Shown here piece by piece: positions 41,184-50,298 of a stretch of DNA of 64,000 nucleotides. The stretch comes from Gemmatimonadaceae bacterium (GTDB lineage: Bacteria; Gemmatimonadota; Gemmatimonadetes; Gemmatimonadales; Gemmatimonadaceae), in the NCBI GenBank assembly GCA_020846935.1, contig JADLCY010000002.1, positions 62,001 through 126,000 on the forward strand. Reading direction: 5' to 3'. The translations under genes were made by a program, and so were the position numbers. Numbering within the stretch: position 1 is the first letter of the stretch; each line of letters opens with the position of its first letter. The notes under the pieces are model-generated. The model had not been told where the DNA came from. It saw only the letters and a list, made by a program, of their open reading frames with translations, and made no database searches.

Positions 41184-42010
41184 GGCCGCTCCCTCCAGCA
41201 GACACCTCGCGCAAGAAACTCCAGCGGTTCGAACGCGCGATATGGCAACCAGTCGTCGCGAAAGGGTTGGCCATTGGTGCGCAGCTGCCATCCGGAGGTC
41301 GAGGCTTCGCACGCGACCTCCCCCGTCGCGACATCAAAGCCAAGCGCTGAGACCATGGAATACCAGTCGCCACCAGGGGGCACATGCTGCCTGACGAGTG
41401 ACGGCAGACCCGCGCATGCGGCCGCGACCTCGTGCGCGCTGTCGCGCAGTTCGAGCGTCGCCAGCGCCGCGTGCCCTTGATCAGCAACGAGGAGCTCGGC
41501 CATGGTCAGGACGACGGCGATGCGCGTGAACGCAAACGTCTGGCGCTGACGGCGCGTCTTCACAGCAAGGGAGATGATGTGCCGGAGCCGCTCGGTGAAG
41601 TCGGCCGGTCGCGCTGCCGGCGCCGCGGGTACCACGACCAGCAGGGCATCGGAGGCAGCCATCGACTGGACCACGAGTGCGTCGACCTCACACCCGGGCG
41701 CCGGCATGCACCCGCCGCCGGGTACGTCGACCATCGAGAGTCGCATGGACTCCTTTCCGATGCCGAACAACCTGGATCCCGGCAGGTCGACAAAGAACTC
41801 GAGAAGGGAAACAGCGCTCGTGGCCGGCACGCTGCGCCCGCAGAGGAGTGCGGTGGCCGAGTCATCGAGCGCGACGGCGGCGGCGCTGCGCGGATCGGCG
41901 CGCACGACCATCGGACGCGAAGCCCGCCGCACGGAGAACGCGGCACGCAGGAGCGCGGCAAGGTACATCGTCTTGCCGGAACCGGTCGGTCCGATCACCG
42001 TGACCTGCAT
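41180..42010 (-). CDS. P-loop GTPase, second member of a double-GTPase pair
   Basis: A 276-residue protein starting MQVTVIGPTGSGKT, with the P-loop at residues 7-14 and a G3-like DVPGGG motif (Asp95). Where the G4 motif (NKxD/TKxD) is expected, after a hydrophobic strand, it reads TMAE (169-172), so base specificity for guanine is probably lost or altered. The C-terminal 90 residues are a variable helical extension ending in CWRERP. Its ATG directly follows the stop of its partner GTPase (TGA ATG). Sequence and pairing match the double-GTPase families (DO-GTPase1/2) I recall from bacterial conflict-system surveys. It could be a regulatory or ATP-preferring partner. Confidence 0.78.
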   Translation of the reverse strand: MQVTVIGPTGSGKTMYLAALLRAAFSVRRASRPMVVRADPRSAAAVALDDSATALLCGRSVPATSAVSLLEFFVDLPGSRLFGIGKESMRLSMVDVPGGGCMPAPGCEVDALVVQSMAASDALLVVVPAAPAARPADFTERLRHIISLAVKTRRQRQTFAFTRIAVVLTMAELLVADQGHAALATLELRDSAHEVAAACAGLPSLVRQHVPPGGDWYSMVSALGFDVATGEVACEASTSGWQLRTNGQPFRDDWLPYRAFEPLEFLARGVCWRERP

Positions 42011-42934
42011 TCAGCGTGACGGAGCAAACATGTGCGGCAGCTCGCCGGCAGCGTAGACCTCCAGGTCGCGCGCGGTGCCGGTGGCAAGCCAGAGGAACGG
42101 GTCGATGACGCGGAACGGCACCCAGCGCTCGATGAGCGCGTTGGCGCCAGCCGCCGTCAGCTCCCACTGCGCAAGGCGCTGGTTGGCCTCGTCGTAGTTT
42201 GGGGATCCGTCCGGCGTGAACCCGTAGACCGACGTCCACCCAAACCCGAACTGCGCGTCGGCGCAGAACGTCGAGAGCACGCGGAAGATCACGCTCGGCA
42301 GCAAGGAGCGGCAGCAGGCCTGCGGAGATTCACGTTCAGCTGTGGCGCGCGCTTCCGTGCCCTTGTCCGCAAACCGCGAATCGACCTTGGTCAGGCAGAC
42401 CGCCACGCGCTTGCATGGCAGCGTGGCGAGCCCGGTGTCGCGCATGATGCCCGGCAGCGCCTCGAACATCTCGAGGGCCCGCGTGTTGTCGGTGGAGTCG
42501 AGACACAGCATCAGGCCGCTCGCCCGGGTCAGTGACTCGACGAGCGCATCCCGGAATCGCCGATACTCGACGATGTCGAACGACGCGCCGCCCGCCGTGG
42601 GGTTGGGAAAGAGGGCGCCGCCAGGGCCGTCCCAGAGCGAAAACCGCCCCTCGGTCTCCTGCGTTGGCCAGGGGAGGAACGCGACCTTGCGGCGCTGGAC
42701 GTGCAGCGTGAATTCGTATTCGATCACCTCGTTCGTTGCGCTCATGGGCAACATGCCCTCGCGAATCGTGCCCTGCGCCAGGTCGGCGAGCGCGCTCATG
42801 GCGGGGTTCGGGCGCAGGACGCGCACGCTGGTGCCTTCTTCGGTCAGTTCGTAGGACCAGGAGGCCTGCGCGAGTGTCGCCAGGAGGCCGGTCTTTCCGG
42901 ACTTGGTCGGGCCGATGATGAGGTAGTCGGACAC
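42011..42934 (-). CDS. P-loop GTPase, first member of a double-GTPase pair
   Basis: A 307-residue protein starting at GTG 42934 as (M)SDYLIIGPTKSGKT, with the P-loop at residues 8-15, a G3 motif SLWDGPGG (Asp102) and an intact G4 motif LTKVD (182-185), so it should bind and hydrolyse GTP. The region between P-loop and G3 holds an inserted beta/alpha segment (FTLHVQRRKVAFLPW). The C-terminus (about 220-307) is an alpha/beta extension with no motif. No signal peptide or membrane helix is present; it is probably recruited to the membrane by neighbours. It follows the transpeptidase gene after 32 bp and is adjacent to its GTPase paralogue. Confidence 0.8.
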   Translation of the reverse strand: MSDYLIIGPTKSGKTGLLATLAQASWSYELTEEGTSVRVLRPNPAMSALADLAQGTIREGMLPMSATNEVIEYEFTLHVQRRKVAFLPWPTQETEGRFSLWDGPGGALFPNPTAGGASFDIVEYRRFRDALVESLTRASGLMLCLDSTDNTRALEMFEALPGIMRDTGLATLPCKRVAVCLTKVDSRFADKGTEARATAERESPQACCRSLLPSVIFRVLSTFCADAQFGFGWTSVYGFTPDGSPNYDEANQRLAQWELTAAGANALIERWVPFRVIDPFLWLATGTARDLEVYAAGELPHMFAPSR

Positions 42935-42966
42935 GTCGTTGGACTCGGGGGATCCCTGGGGAAGGC

Positions 42967-45270
42967 CTAACGTGGCGCCGCGTTCGATCCCGCACAGGGG
43001 TCGTGGCGCCGCCACTGCCGGGCCAGCGCGCCGGCCAGCGACGAGCGGGCGAACTGGAGATGAAGGCTTGGCAGCGCCGCGGTCGACACCGCCCCCGTAC
43101 GTTCCACCCAATCGTCCCGGAACGTCAGGTACACGATAGCCCCGACCCCACAGCGGAGTGGCGCATTCGCCGACGACGAAGCCGGGATACCCGCCACCAG
43201 GGCCAGTGCCTTGAGAAACACGCCATCCGGTGCATCGGCCGACGCCGCTTCGTTGAGCGTGCCGGTCTTGCCCATCACGACCATCGAATCAGGAAACCGG
43301 CCGATCGCGGCAATGGTATGATCGAGCCCCGACGCCGTGCCCGAACTGGTGACGAGCGCCAGGCCGCCGCGCACCCTGGCGAACGCGCGCGCGGCCTCAC
43401 GCGGCACACTGCCAAACCGCGCCACGCCCCCCGCGGGCTGCTGGCGCACGGACAGGTGCACCCGGCGATCAGTGGCAATCCGCGCGTAGGCCTCCATCGC
43501 CCCGACCAGCGTCCATCGATTCTCCCATCCCCCGATCGCAAACCGGGCCAGCCAGTCCACCGGCACGCCGATGGAGTCGGGATAGATGAACCACGGTCGC
43601 GAGACCCACGGCAGGAGGCTCGCGTCGCGCGGTACGACGTCGATCGCGGGATTGGGCACGGTGTCCCGACGCCAGAGGCGCGAGGTGCGGCCCGCACGAC
43701 GATCAGCAACCACGTCCACGTCATCGAAGAGCCCGAGCAGCCCATCCACCACCGGCGCCTGTGACAGCACCGCGCCCCCGACACGCCCACGACGATCGGT
43801 GATGGTCGCCCCTGCCCCATCCTGCAACGAGGCGATGAACAACTCGGCAGCGTACTGATTCGACGAACACTCGAGAAAGTGCTCGAAGTCCACGACCGCC
43901 GGACAACCATTCGATGGATTGGCGATCCCGGCGACCAGCGGCAGGCCGCGCACCGTCCCAAAGCGCCCTTCGCTCCTCGTGATCGTGAGGTCGGCGAGTC
44001 GCGGCTGCTGCGAGAGGATCGCCGCCGCGAGCAGGGGCTTGCTCATCGAGCCAAGCAGTACCGGCTCCATGGCCAGCAGCGGCTCGTCGCCTGTGGTCGA
44101 TTCGGCAATGGCCTTGAGCTCGCCACTCGCGAGGTCCATCACCACGACCGAGGCCTGCTCGACGTAGTCACGCCGCTCGGCGATGAAGCGCGCGAGTTCC
44201 TCATCGATGTCGCGGGTGAGCGCCGCGTCGATGCTGAGCGTCAGCGTCTGCTCGCCGTCAGGAAGTGCCATGAGCCGGCCCGCGCGCGCAAAGTGGCGCA
44301 GCGAACCCGTGCCGGTCGCCTGGAACGTTGAGCGTCCGTTGATCCACTGTGGGCCGCTCAGGCGGTCCGGGTCAATGCGCGAAAACGCCAGCGCGCCCGT
44401 TCCCGGAAGGAACACCAGGTCGCCCGTGCGCGCGCGGGCTTCGCGCAGGACGCGGGCGCCGTTCAGCCAGAACGCGGAGCCGTCTTCGCGCGACAACGCG
44501 AGTCCGCCCCCGGCGAAATCGGCGCCGTCGCTCTTTACACGAAGATCAAAGCCCTTGCCCACACCAAGTCCGGCTGGCGAAAGACAGGAAAGCAGTCGCT
44601 CCCTGGGCGTGATCACTCGTGCGTGGCACGCGGCCGGCGCATCGACGCGCGATGACGTCGTGCGACCGTCGAGCAACTCGTCAGCGAAGCGACGGATCAC
44701 TCCCGGCCCGGTGCGTGCGCCTGCAGGGCGCACGATCGCTCCTTCGCGCTCGGTGCCTGGCGCCCTGACGGCATGCGGCGACGCGTTCATGCGTTCGCTC
44801 ACGACCCAGGTCCCCGCATCGGTGCGCGCGAGCCTGAGCAACGAACGCGACACCGCGGGCGGACCGGTCGGTTCGCGTCCGAGCAGCGCCGGCAACCAGG
44901 CACGCTTGCTCGCTTCGGCGTTGAACGCATCGATCTGATCCCGCAGATAGCCGCCGCGCCCAAGCGCTGGCAGCTCCGTGGAGTCACCGGTTGCGGTGAG
45001 CGAATCAACCACGATGCGTTGCCCCGAAGACGAAAGGCGCACGCGTGCGTGCGACACGAAGTCGCCGCCACGGTTGCGCACCAGAGCGCGCGTCTCGTCG
45101 CGTGCTCCGTCGTACGTGAGATCGGCGATGGATCCGGTACTCGCGGTCACCGTCAGCACGATGCTCACACCGAGTGCGGCAAGGGCGAGGAGAAACACCG
45201 CGTGCTCGAAGCCGATCGCACCCACGACCTGTCGCAGCGTCCAACCCAACCGCCGAAGGAAGATGCGCAT
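42967..45270 (-). CDS. Penicillin-binding transpeptidase of the GTPase operon
   Basis: A 767-residue membrane-anchored protein. One helix (about 20-42) precedes a large extracytoplasmic part. The C-terminal penicillin-binding domain begins near VVVMDLASGELKAIAES and has the three serine-acyltransferase motifs intact: S-x-x-K with Ser408 and Lys411 (GSMSKPLLAA), S-x-N with Ser469 and Asn471 (ECSSNQYA), and K-T-G with Lys668 (VMGKTGTLNE). It should therefore cross-link peptidoglycan and bind beta-lactams. A segment at 270-320 (GSAFWLNGARVLREARARTGDLVFL) looks like part of an FHA fold; this is a guess. Its start shares one base with the SEDS stop, the normal order for a SEDS-PBP pair. The TAG stop is inside a CGTTAGGC octamer. 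Confidence 0.88.
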   Translation of the reverse strand: MRIFLRRLGWTLRQVVGAIGFEHAVFLLALAALGVSIVLTVTASTGSIADLTYDGARDETRALVRNRGGDFVSHARVRLSSSGQRIVVDSLTATGDSTELPALGRGGYLRDQIDAFNAEASKRAWLPALLGREPTGPPAVSRSLLRLARTDAGTWVVSERMNASPHAVRAPGTEREGAIVRPAGARTGPGVIRRFADELLDGRTTSSRVDAPAACHARVITPRERLLSCLSPAGLGVGKGFDLRVKSDGADFAGGGLALSREDGSAFWLNGARVLREARARTGDLVFLPGTGALAFSRIDPDRLSGPQWINGRSTFQATGTGSLRHFARAGRLMALPDGEQTLTLSIDAALTRDIDEELARFIAERRDYVEQASVVVMDLASGELKAIAESTTGDEPLLAMEPVLLGSMSKPLLAAAILSQQPRLADLTITRSEGRFGTVRGLPLVAGIANPSNGCPAVVDFEHFLECSSNQYAAELFIASLQDGAGATITDRRGRVGGAVLSQAPVVDGLLGLFDDVDVVADRRAGRTSRLWRRDTVPNPAIDVVPRDASLLPWVSRPWFIYPDSIGVPVDWLARFAIGGWENRWTLVGAMEAYARIATDRRVHLSVRQQPAGGVARFGSVPREAARAFARVRGGLALVTSSGTASGLDHTIAAIGRFPDSMVVMGKTGTLNEAASADAPDGVFLKALALVAGIPASSSANAPLRCGVGAIVYLTFRDDWVERTGAVSTAALPSLHLQFARSSLAGALARQWRRHDPCAGSNAAPR

Positions 45271-48200
45271 CAGGTCGTTGGTGGGTGCATGGTCTGCGTA
45301 CGCATGCCGCCGGCGAGCAGCATTCCGACCGCCCCGGCGCACAGGGCCACGTCGCTCCAGGCGTTGAGGCCCAGGAACGGCATGTTCTGGCCGGTGATCG
45401 GCACCACGCCGAGGTTGGACAGGGCGACGTAGGCCGCCGGAATCGCGATGAGCAATGCCGCCACCAGAAAGAGGGCGCGACTCGCCCGCAGCCCGACCGT
45501 GTCTGCCTGACGCCTGAGGGCGAGCAGGATCGCAACCACAAAGCACGCATACGCCAGCAGCAACGCCACGCCCCCCACCGCGCCATGCTCCTGGAGCACG
45601 TACACCGCATAGCTGTTCTCGGCGTATGAGACGGCCTCGGCGATGCCGCCGCGTCCCACCGGCGCGCGACCGAGCCCTCGCCCGAGCAGCCCCGCCGCAG
45701 CGTACGCGCGTGTTCCCCAGGTCTGCTCGATCGACGGGATGAGCAGGTCGCGCGCTTCGCCCGGTCGGGCCGCGACCAGCAGGCGCTCCGCCGCGGCCTG
45801 GTCGACCGTGGCGACCGCGCGCGCCGCTGCCCGTTCCAGCGAGCGATTGATTGGCCCGATTGGCACCCGGAACCCCAGAACGCCCTGCATGCGTTCGAAT
45901 GCGGTCGCCTGGTCCACGTACGTGGCGTCGCGCGACCCAATGACGCCGATCGAGGGAAAGAGCACGCGCGAGCCCATGAACCACACGACGGCGATGATGA
46001 GCAGGCTCACTGCGATGCGTCCGGCGCGCGCCAGGGCTGTCCAACCGACGGCAAGCAGCGCGGCCGCGCCGATTGGAATCGCCATGACCAGCAGCAGGCC
46101 CATGTCGAGCGCCGCGAGCGGCAACAGCAACAGGAGCGGCGCCGCCAGCAGCAGGGTCACCTGCCACCACGGAATCGCCGCGACGCCTGCTCTGGAGGCG
46201 AGCGCGAGGTGCGCGGCCAGGCTGCGTCCGATGCGCACGCTCACGAGCGCGACCAGGACAACGAGCAGGAACGCCGCCATCGCCCCGTTTTCGCTCATCC
46301 ACTTGAGTGCCGCGATCGCCGCGACCGACACCATCACGCCAAACTGCGCGAGGCCGGGCCGCGAGCCAGGTTCCGCCCGACGCACAACAGACACAACCCA
46401 GCGCACCACCGCGATGGCGACGCCCAGGGGAGGCATCCATAGCGCGATGGTCCACTGCAGCGGCACCAGCGCCAGCTGTCGATCAGCGGCGGACAGCAGG
46501 CGACCGTCCGTGAGCGAGCGCTCGACGTCGACGGCGTGCTCGATGACCTCACACGGCCCACCGTCAAACCGGTGAAACGTTGACCCGGCGAAGGCACTGA
46601 CCCAGGCCAGCAGAAACCACGTGCCAAGTACGAGAGCGCCGACCAGCAGCCCGTTGAGCGTGGCGCTCCGTGAAGCAATCACGAGGAGCCCAAGCGTGAT
46701 GACTGCCGCGGCATACCACCGGATGAGCGAACCGCGGCGCGCGCGGCTGCGCACGTTGGCAAACGGCCGCCACGCGCGCACCCGGGTCCAGGCGAGGTTC
46801 GATCGATCGTGCAGTCCCACGAGCAGCGGTGGCACCCACCGCGACCAGAGTAGCAGCCCGAGGGCCACGACCGTGATGGCGACCGTCATGCCAATCGCCG
46901 TCTCCAGCCCGGCCTCGTTGTACGGCGGAAAGAACGTGACGCGTGCGCCGACCGTGAGCCGAGCGACGAGAAGCGCGAGGAACGCGCTCAGCGCGAGGGC
47001 GAGCCCGTGCTCGCTCACGCTCCGATTGCGCGCGACCATTCCGCCACTCATGCGCACGAGTTGCCACACCACGAGCAGCAGCACCGTGAGCGCGCCAGCC
47101 ACGATCGCGATCCGCGTCAACCCTTCGAGCTGGTTCTCGGCCGCGGCCAGGATCACGAAGTGCGTGGGGTTGGCAGACGCCGCCTCGCGTGACCCGTTGG
47201 GGGTGATGTGCGCGCGCGTCGCGGGAACGTAGGTGGCGGCCGCACCTTGAACGTGGAGCACCTGGCGGTCGACCGCGACGTCAAAGCCGTCGGCGGCGGG
47301 CCGCAGGCTCGCGAGCAGGGCAAAGCGCGTGGTATCGAGGCCCGCCGACCCGAGCCACACGTACGCGGCCGGGGCCGACAACTGCCGCAGGGACAGCAGC
47401 CCGCACGCTTCACCGTCGACGCAACTGGTGCCGCTCGGCAGCGGAGCGTCGAGCGGGCGCGGGTTGCGCACAAACCTGATGGAGAGCCCCGGCGCGGCTG
47501 ACCGTTCGCGCCGTGTGCTCACCAGGTCGAATCGCCACGTGCCGCCGCCATGACGGACCTCGACGCGCGTGGAATCGGCCAAACGCATTCCACGGGTTGT
47601 CTCCGCCATCGCGTCACGGGCAACGAGCGGACTGACCGCGGACAGCAGGAAGCGCCGGTCGCCGGCACGTTCGACCAGCGGGGCGAGGAGACCGGGCCAG
47701 TTGCCGTTGACGTCCTGACGCCGCGACAGCTCCTGCACCCGTACGAATCGGTCGAGGGGCAGGTCGACGAGGTTCGCGCGCGGGCCCGCGCGGTCCAGTG
47801 CCGCGAGGGACGTCCCGGCGCGGAGCAGGCGCTGATAGCGTGCAGCGAGCCGGGGATTGGCGGGAGCGAGGAGAAAGTCACCCATCGTCTGCGATCGAAG
47901 CACCACGGCGCCATCTCGCCACGCAAGCGCAAACGTCTCCAGCGGCCGACCGCGGGCGTCATGCACGACTGCGCGACTCGCCGTATCCGCGAGGAGCGCG
48001 CCGAGCACCGCACTCGACGATGATTCGCGCAGGCGCACCAGGCTCGCGACCCGTCGCGTGAGTGATGGCTGTGGCGCCGACGCGTCGGGAGACACACGGG
48101 CGTGTTCGACCTCGTCAGGCGGAACGAGGAACCAGGCCCCGGCGCGCCGCACGACGGTGAGTCGCCACGGCGTCTCCTGCTCGGGTGCAAACGGAAACAG

Positions 48201-48545
48201 CACATCCGCGCCCTGCAGGCCCGCCCCGATCGTGACCGAATCCGTCTCGACGTGGACGCCACGGTAGCGCAGGTGCGTGGAGCTGACCTGCCGACGCGCC
48301 GCGAGCTGGGTCGTGAGGAGGCTCGATGGAATCAGCACGCCGTGCAGGAGGACGATCTGAGCCGCCCGCGCCGGCAGGCCGACGCTCCCCCCCGAGAACG
48401 ACAGATAGATGCCAAAGGCGACGGCGCAGGCCAGCCACCACGCGAGGAGGGGGGCATTCGGCCAGAGCCATGCAGCCGCCCACCCGCCGCCGATGCCAAG
48501 CGCGGCGATCACCACGAACAGATTCGCGCGACGAGCGTGCCCCAT
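45270..48545 (-). CDS. Divergent SEDS (RodA/FtsW-like) protein with large inserted domain
   Basis: A 1091-residue membrane protein, over twice the length of RodA or FtsW. Three N-terminal helices (1-85) precede an extracytoplasmic or cytoplasmic domain of about 400 residues; its start (SVTIGAGLQGADVLF ... RRAGAWFLVPP) suggests an FHA-like sandwich. From about 480 there are ten or more transmembrane helices. The last 120 residues have SEDS features: PVGRGGIAEAVSYAENSYAVYVLQEHGAVGG and NLGVVPITGQNMPFLGLNAWSDVALCAGAVGML. Where active SEDS enzymes have the catalytic Asp of HTDF, this protein has Asn977 in AENSY, so glycosyltransferase activity is doubtful. The ATG is preceded by GGAG at 8 bases. 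It is the first gene of the eight-gene operon and is paired with a transpeptidase. Confidence 0.75.
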   Translation of the reverse strand: MGHARRANLFVVIAALGIGGGWAAAWLWPNAPLLAWWLACAVAFGIYLSFSGGSVGLPARAAQIVLLHGVLIPSSLLTTQLAARRQVSSTHLRYRGVHVETDSVTIGAGLQGADVLFPFAPEQETPWRLTVVRRAGAWFLVPPDEVEHARVSPDASAPQPSLTRRVASLVRLRESSSSAVLGALLADTASRAVVHDARGRPLETFALAWRDGAVVLRSQTMGDFLLAPANPRLAARYQRLLRAGTSLAALDRAGPRANLVDLPLDRFVRVQELSRRQDVNGNWPGLLAPLVERAGDRRFLLSAVSPLVARDAMAETTRGMRLADSTRVEVRHGGGTWRFDLVSTRRERSAAPGLSIRFVRNPRPLDAPLPSGTSCVDGEACGLLSLRQLSAPAAYVWLGSAGLDTTRFALLASLRPAADGFDVAVDRQVLHVQGAAATYVPATRAHITPNGSREAASANPTHFVILAAAENQLEGLTRIAIVAGALTVLLLVVWQLVRMSGGMVARNRSVSEHGLALALSAFLALLVARLTVGARVTFFPPYNEAGLETAIGMTVAITVVALGLLLWSRWVPPLLVGLHDRSNLAWTRVRAWRPFANVRSRARRGSLIRWYAAAVITLGLLVIASRSATLNGLLVGALVLGTWFLLAWVSAFAGSTFHRFDGGPCEVIEHAVDVERSLTDGRLLSAADRQLALVPLQWTIALWMPPLGVAIAVVRWVVSVVRRAEPGSRPGLAQFGVMVSVAAIAALKWMSENGAMAAFLLVVLVALVSVRIGRSLAAHLALASRAGVAAIPWWQVTLLLAAPLLLLLPLAALDMGLLLVMAIPIGAAALLAVGWTALARAGRIAVSLLIIAVVWFMGSRVLFPSIGVIGSRDATYVDQATAFERMQGVLGFRVPIGPINRSLERAAARAVATVDQAAAERLLVAARPGEARDLLIPSIEQTWGTRAYAAAGLLGRGLGRAPVGRGGIAEAVSYAENSYAVYVLQEHGAVGGVALLLAYACFVVAILLALRRQADTVGLRASRALFLVAALLIAIPAAYVALSNLGVVPITGQNMPFLGLNAWSDVALCAGAVGMLLAGGMRTQTMHPPTT

Positions 48546-48657
48546 GAACTCCCATACGGCTGATGGTGGGCTCTCGTGCCACCGGCCGACGGCGAATCTG
48601 CGGGTGCTGCGACGAGTGCGGCCCGAATCGGCGCCGGGAGGGCCGGCGCCGCAAGGG

Positions 48658-50298
48658 CTACCGGACGGTCGCGGACACCTCGTGAATCATGATCGAGGAC
48701 ACGTGCGCCATCGAGCCGTATTGCGCCGCGAACCGCTGCACTTCCGCCGCACCCGGGTGTCGCTCGAGGTTGCGCGCCCACCGGAACGCGATCGGCTGGA
48801 AGCGGAGCGCCGCAGTGAACGTGTACGGGCCCGCTCCGCGCGGGACCGGCACCACGTAGGTCACACGATCGCCGCCGCCCACGAAGTCCGGGTCACCCAG
48901 GGCCTCACCTTGCACCGCGATGTCGGCGTGGGCGGTGGCCTTGTCGAACCCGTCAGGGAGGAGGCGGTTGTCCTTGAGGTAGCGCACCGCCGACAGCAGG
49001 CCCGTGGTCACCCTGCCCGCGGTGTCGGCCAGCACCGACTCGTAGATCTGGACCTGGCCCGGCTGCGAGATCTCGCGGTAGTGCGGCTCGAACACCGCGC
49101 GGTCGAGATCGTTGTCGTTGCCGGCGATGGAGCCATCGGGGGCCACCGCACCGCTCTCGAAGACCGCGTGCCCATCCCGGTCGCGCACCGTGACGTGCAG
49201 CCAGGCCCGCCGCGAGGGGTACGCTGTTGGCAGTTTGTGACCGGAGAGGTTCTTCACCTCCACCACCGCCTCGATGCGATCGCCGTTCAGCTGCGACCGA
49301 TCGATCGTCACGCGCGCAGTGGACTCCCGGAGATAGTCGATCGTCTTGCGCACGCTCGTGGCCATCTCCTGCGGCTGCGCCACCACGCCCAGCTCATCGC
49401 GATACCGATTGAGCAGATTGAGCATGAAGAAGTTGCCGCCGCGGAAGTCGTGGCGACCGAGCTGTTCCCGTGGCTGGCCGAGCACGCTGGCGATCGGCAT
49501 CGGCTGCTCCACGGGCGGCATGTGACACGACTGGCAACTCACCCTGGTCTGGTATCCGCTGTGTTTCCACTCCTGGTACGGCACCTGCTCGGGCAGCCGG
49601 CCAACCACCTTGCCCGCTGCGTCGTGGACCTGCGTGTACAGCGTGTGACACGTCGCGCAGAGTTCGGACGCACGCACGTGCGTACCCTTGGCGGGAATGA
49701 ACTGTGACGACGAGTGCATCACGCCGCGCCGGCCCTCGTCGATGTCATAGGGGCCATACACAGGCCGACGTCCGGCGCGAAGACTCTGGTCCACAGTGAA
49801 GCGGCCCGAAAAGCTCTCCGGTTGACCGAACTGCGTGTCGAGGATCTGGTGGCAGACGGTGCATCCCACGCCATCCGCCGCCAGCGCGGATGGTCCTTCG
49901 GCGCCCGCGTCGATCGGGAGGTGTGCGAACACCTCCGCCTGTTCGCCGTTGGCGTGCGCCTGGTAGCGCATCATCGGCATGTGGCAGACGGCGCATTCGT
50001 CCTGGATCGCCGCACCCAGCTCGGGATGATCGAGCGTTTCGGCGCGCACCGATGCCTGCCAATACGGATCGCGCGCCGAGTTCGCCATCATGGTGGCGCG
50101 CCACGACGTGCCGATCGAAACGTCTTCGCCGTCGGCGGTCGTCAGCCCGTTGTGGCAGGCCATGCAGCGCTCGGACGTCTCGAACAACGGAGGGGACTTG
50201 GCCGCACCCGCAGCGAGCTGCGTTCCTCCGGCCCCACATCCCGGCAACACCGCGGCCAGCCCCAGCGCAATCATCGCGCGCATCATCGAACCCCGCAT
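48658..50298 (-). CDS. Pentaheme c-type cytochrome lipoprotein
   Basis: A 546-residue protein with five C-x-x-C-H heme-binding sites (CMACH, CAVCH, CTVCH, CATCH, CQSCH) between residues 45 and 265. A lipoprotein signal (ALGLAAVLPGC, Cys21) predicts attachment to the membrane. The second half (about 300-546) is beta-rich with no heme motif (VEVKNLSGHKLPTAYPSRRAWLHV), a pattern of the multiheme cytochrome families in which the domain binds partners or substrates. ATG 50298 is chosen because it shares a base with the preceding stop (TGATG) and has GGGAGG seven bases upstream; a TTG in phase upstream is less likely. It is encoded with a cytochrome-barrel protein, suggesting electron transfer at the outer membrane. 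Confidence 0.88.
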   Translation of the reverse strand: MRGSMMRAMIALGLAAVLPGCGAGGTQLAAGAAKSPPLFETSERCMACHNGLTTADGEDVSIGTSWRATMMANSARDPYWQASVRAETLDHPELGAAIQDECAVCHMPMMRYQAHANGEQAEVFAHLPIDAGAEGPSALAADGVGCTVCHQILDTQFGQPESFSGRFTVDQSLRAGRRPVYGPYDIDEGRRGVMHSSSQFIPAKGTHVRASELCATCHTLYTQVHDAAGKVVGRLPEQVPYQEWKHSGYQTRVSCQSCHMPPVEQPMPIASVLGQPREQLGRHDFRGGNFFMLNLLNRYRDELGVVAQPQEMATSVRKTIDYLRESTARVTIDRSQLNGDRIEAVVEVKNLSGHKLPTAYPSRRAWLHVTVRDRDGHAVFESGAVAPDGSIAGNDNDLDRAVFEPHYREISQPGQVQIYESVLADTAGRVTTGLLSAVRYLKDNRLLPDGFDKATAHADIAVQGEALGDPDFVGGGDRVTYVVPVPRGAGPYTFTAALRFQPIAFRWARNLERHPGAAEVQRFAAQYGSMAHVSSIMIHEVSATVR

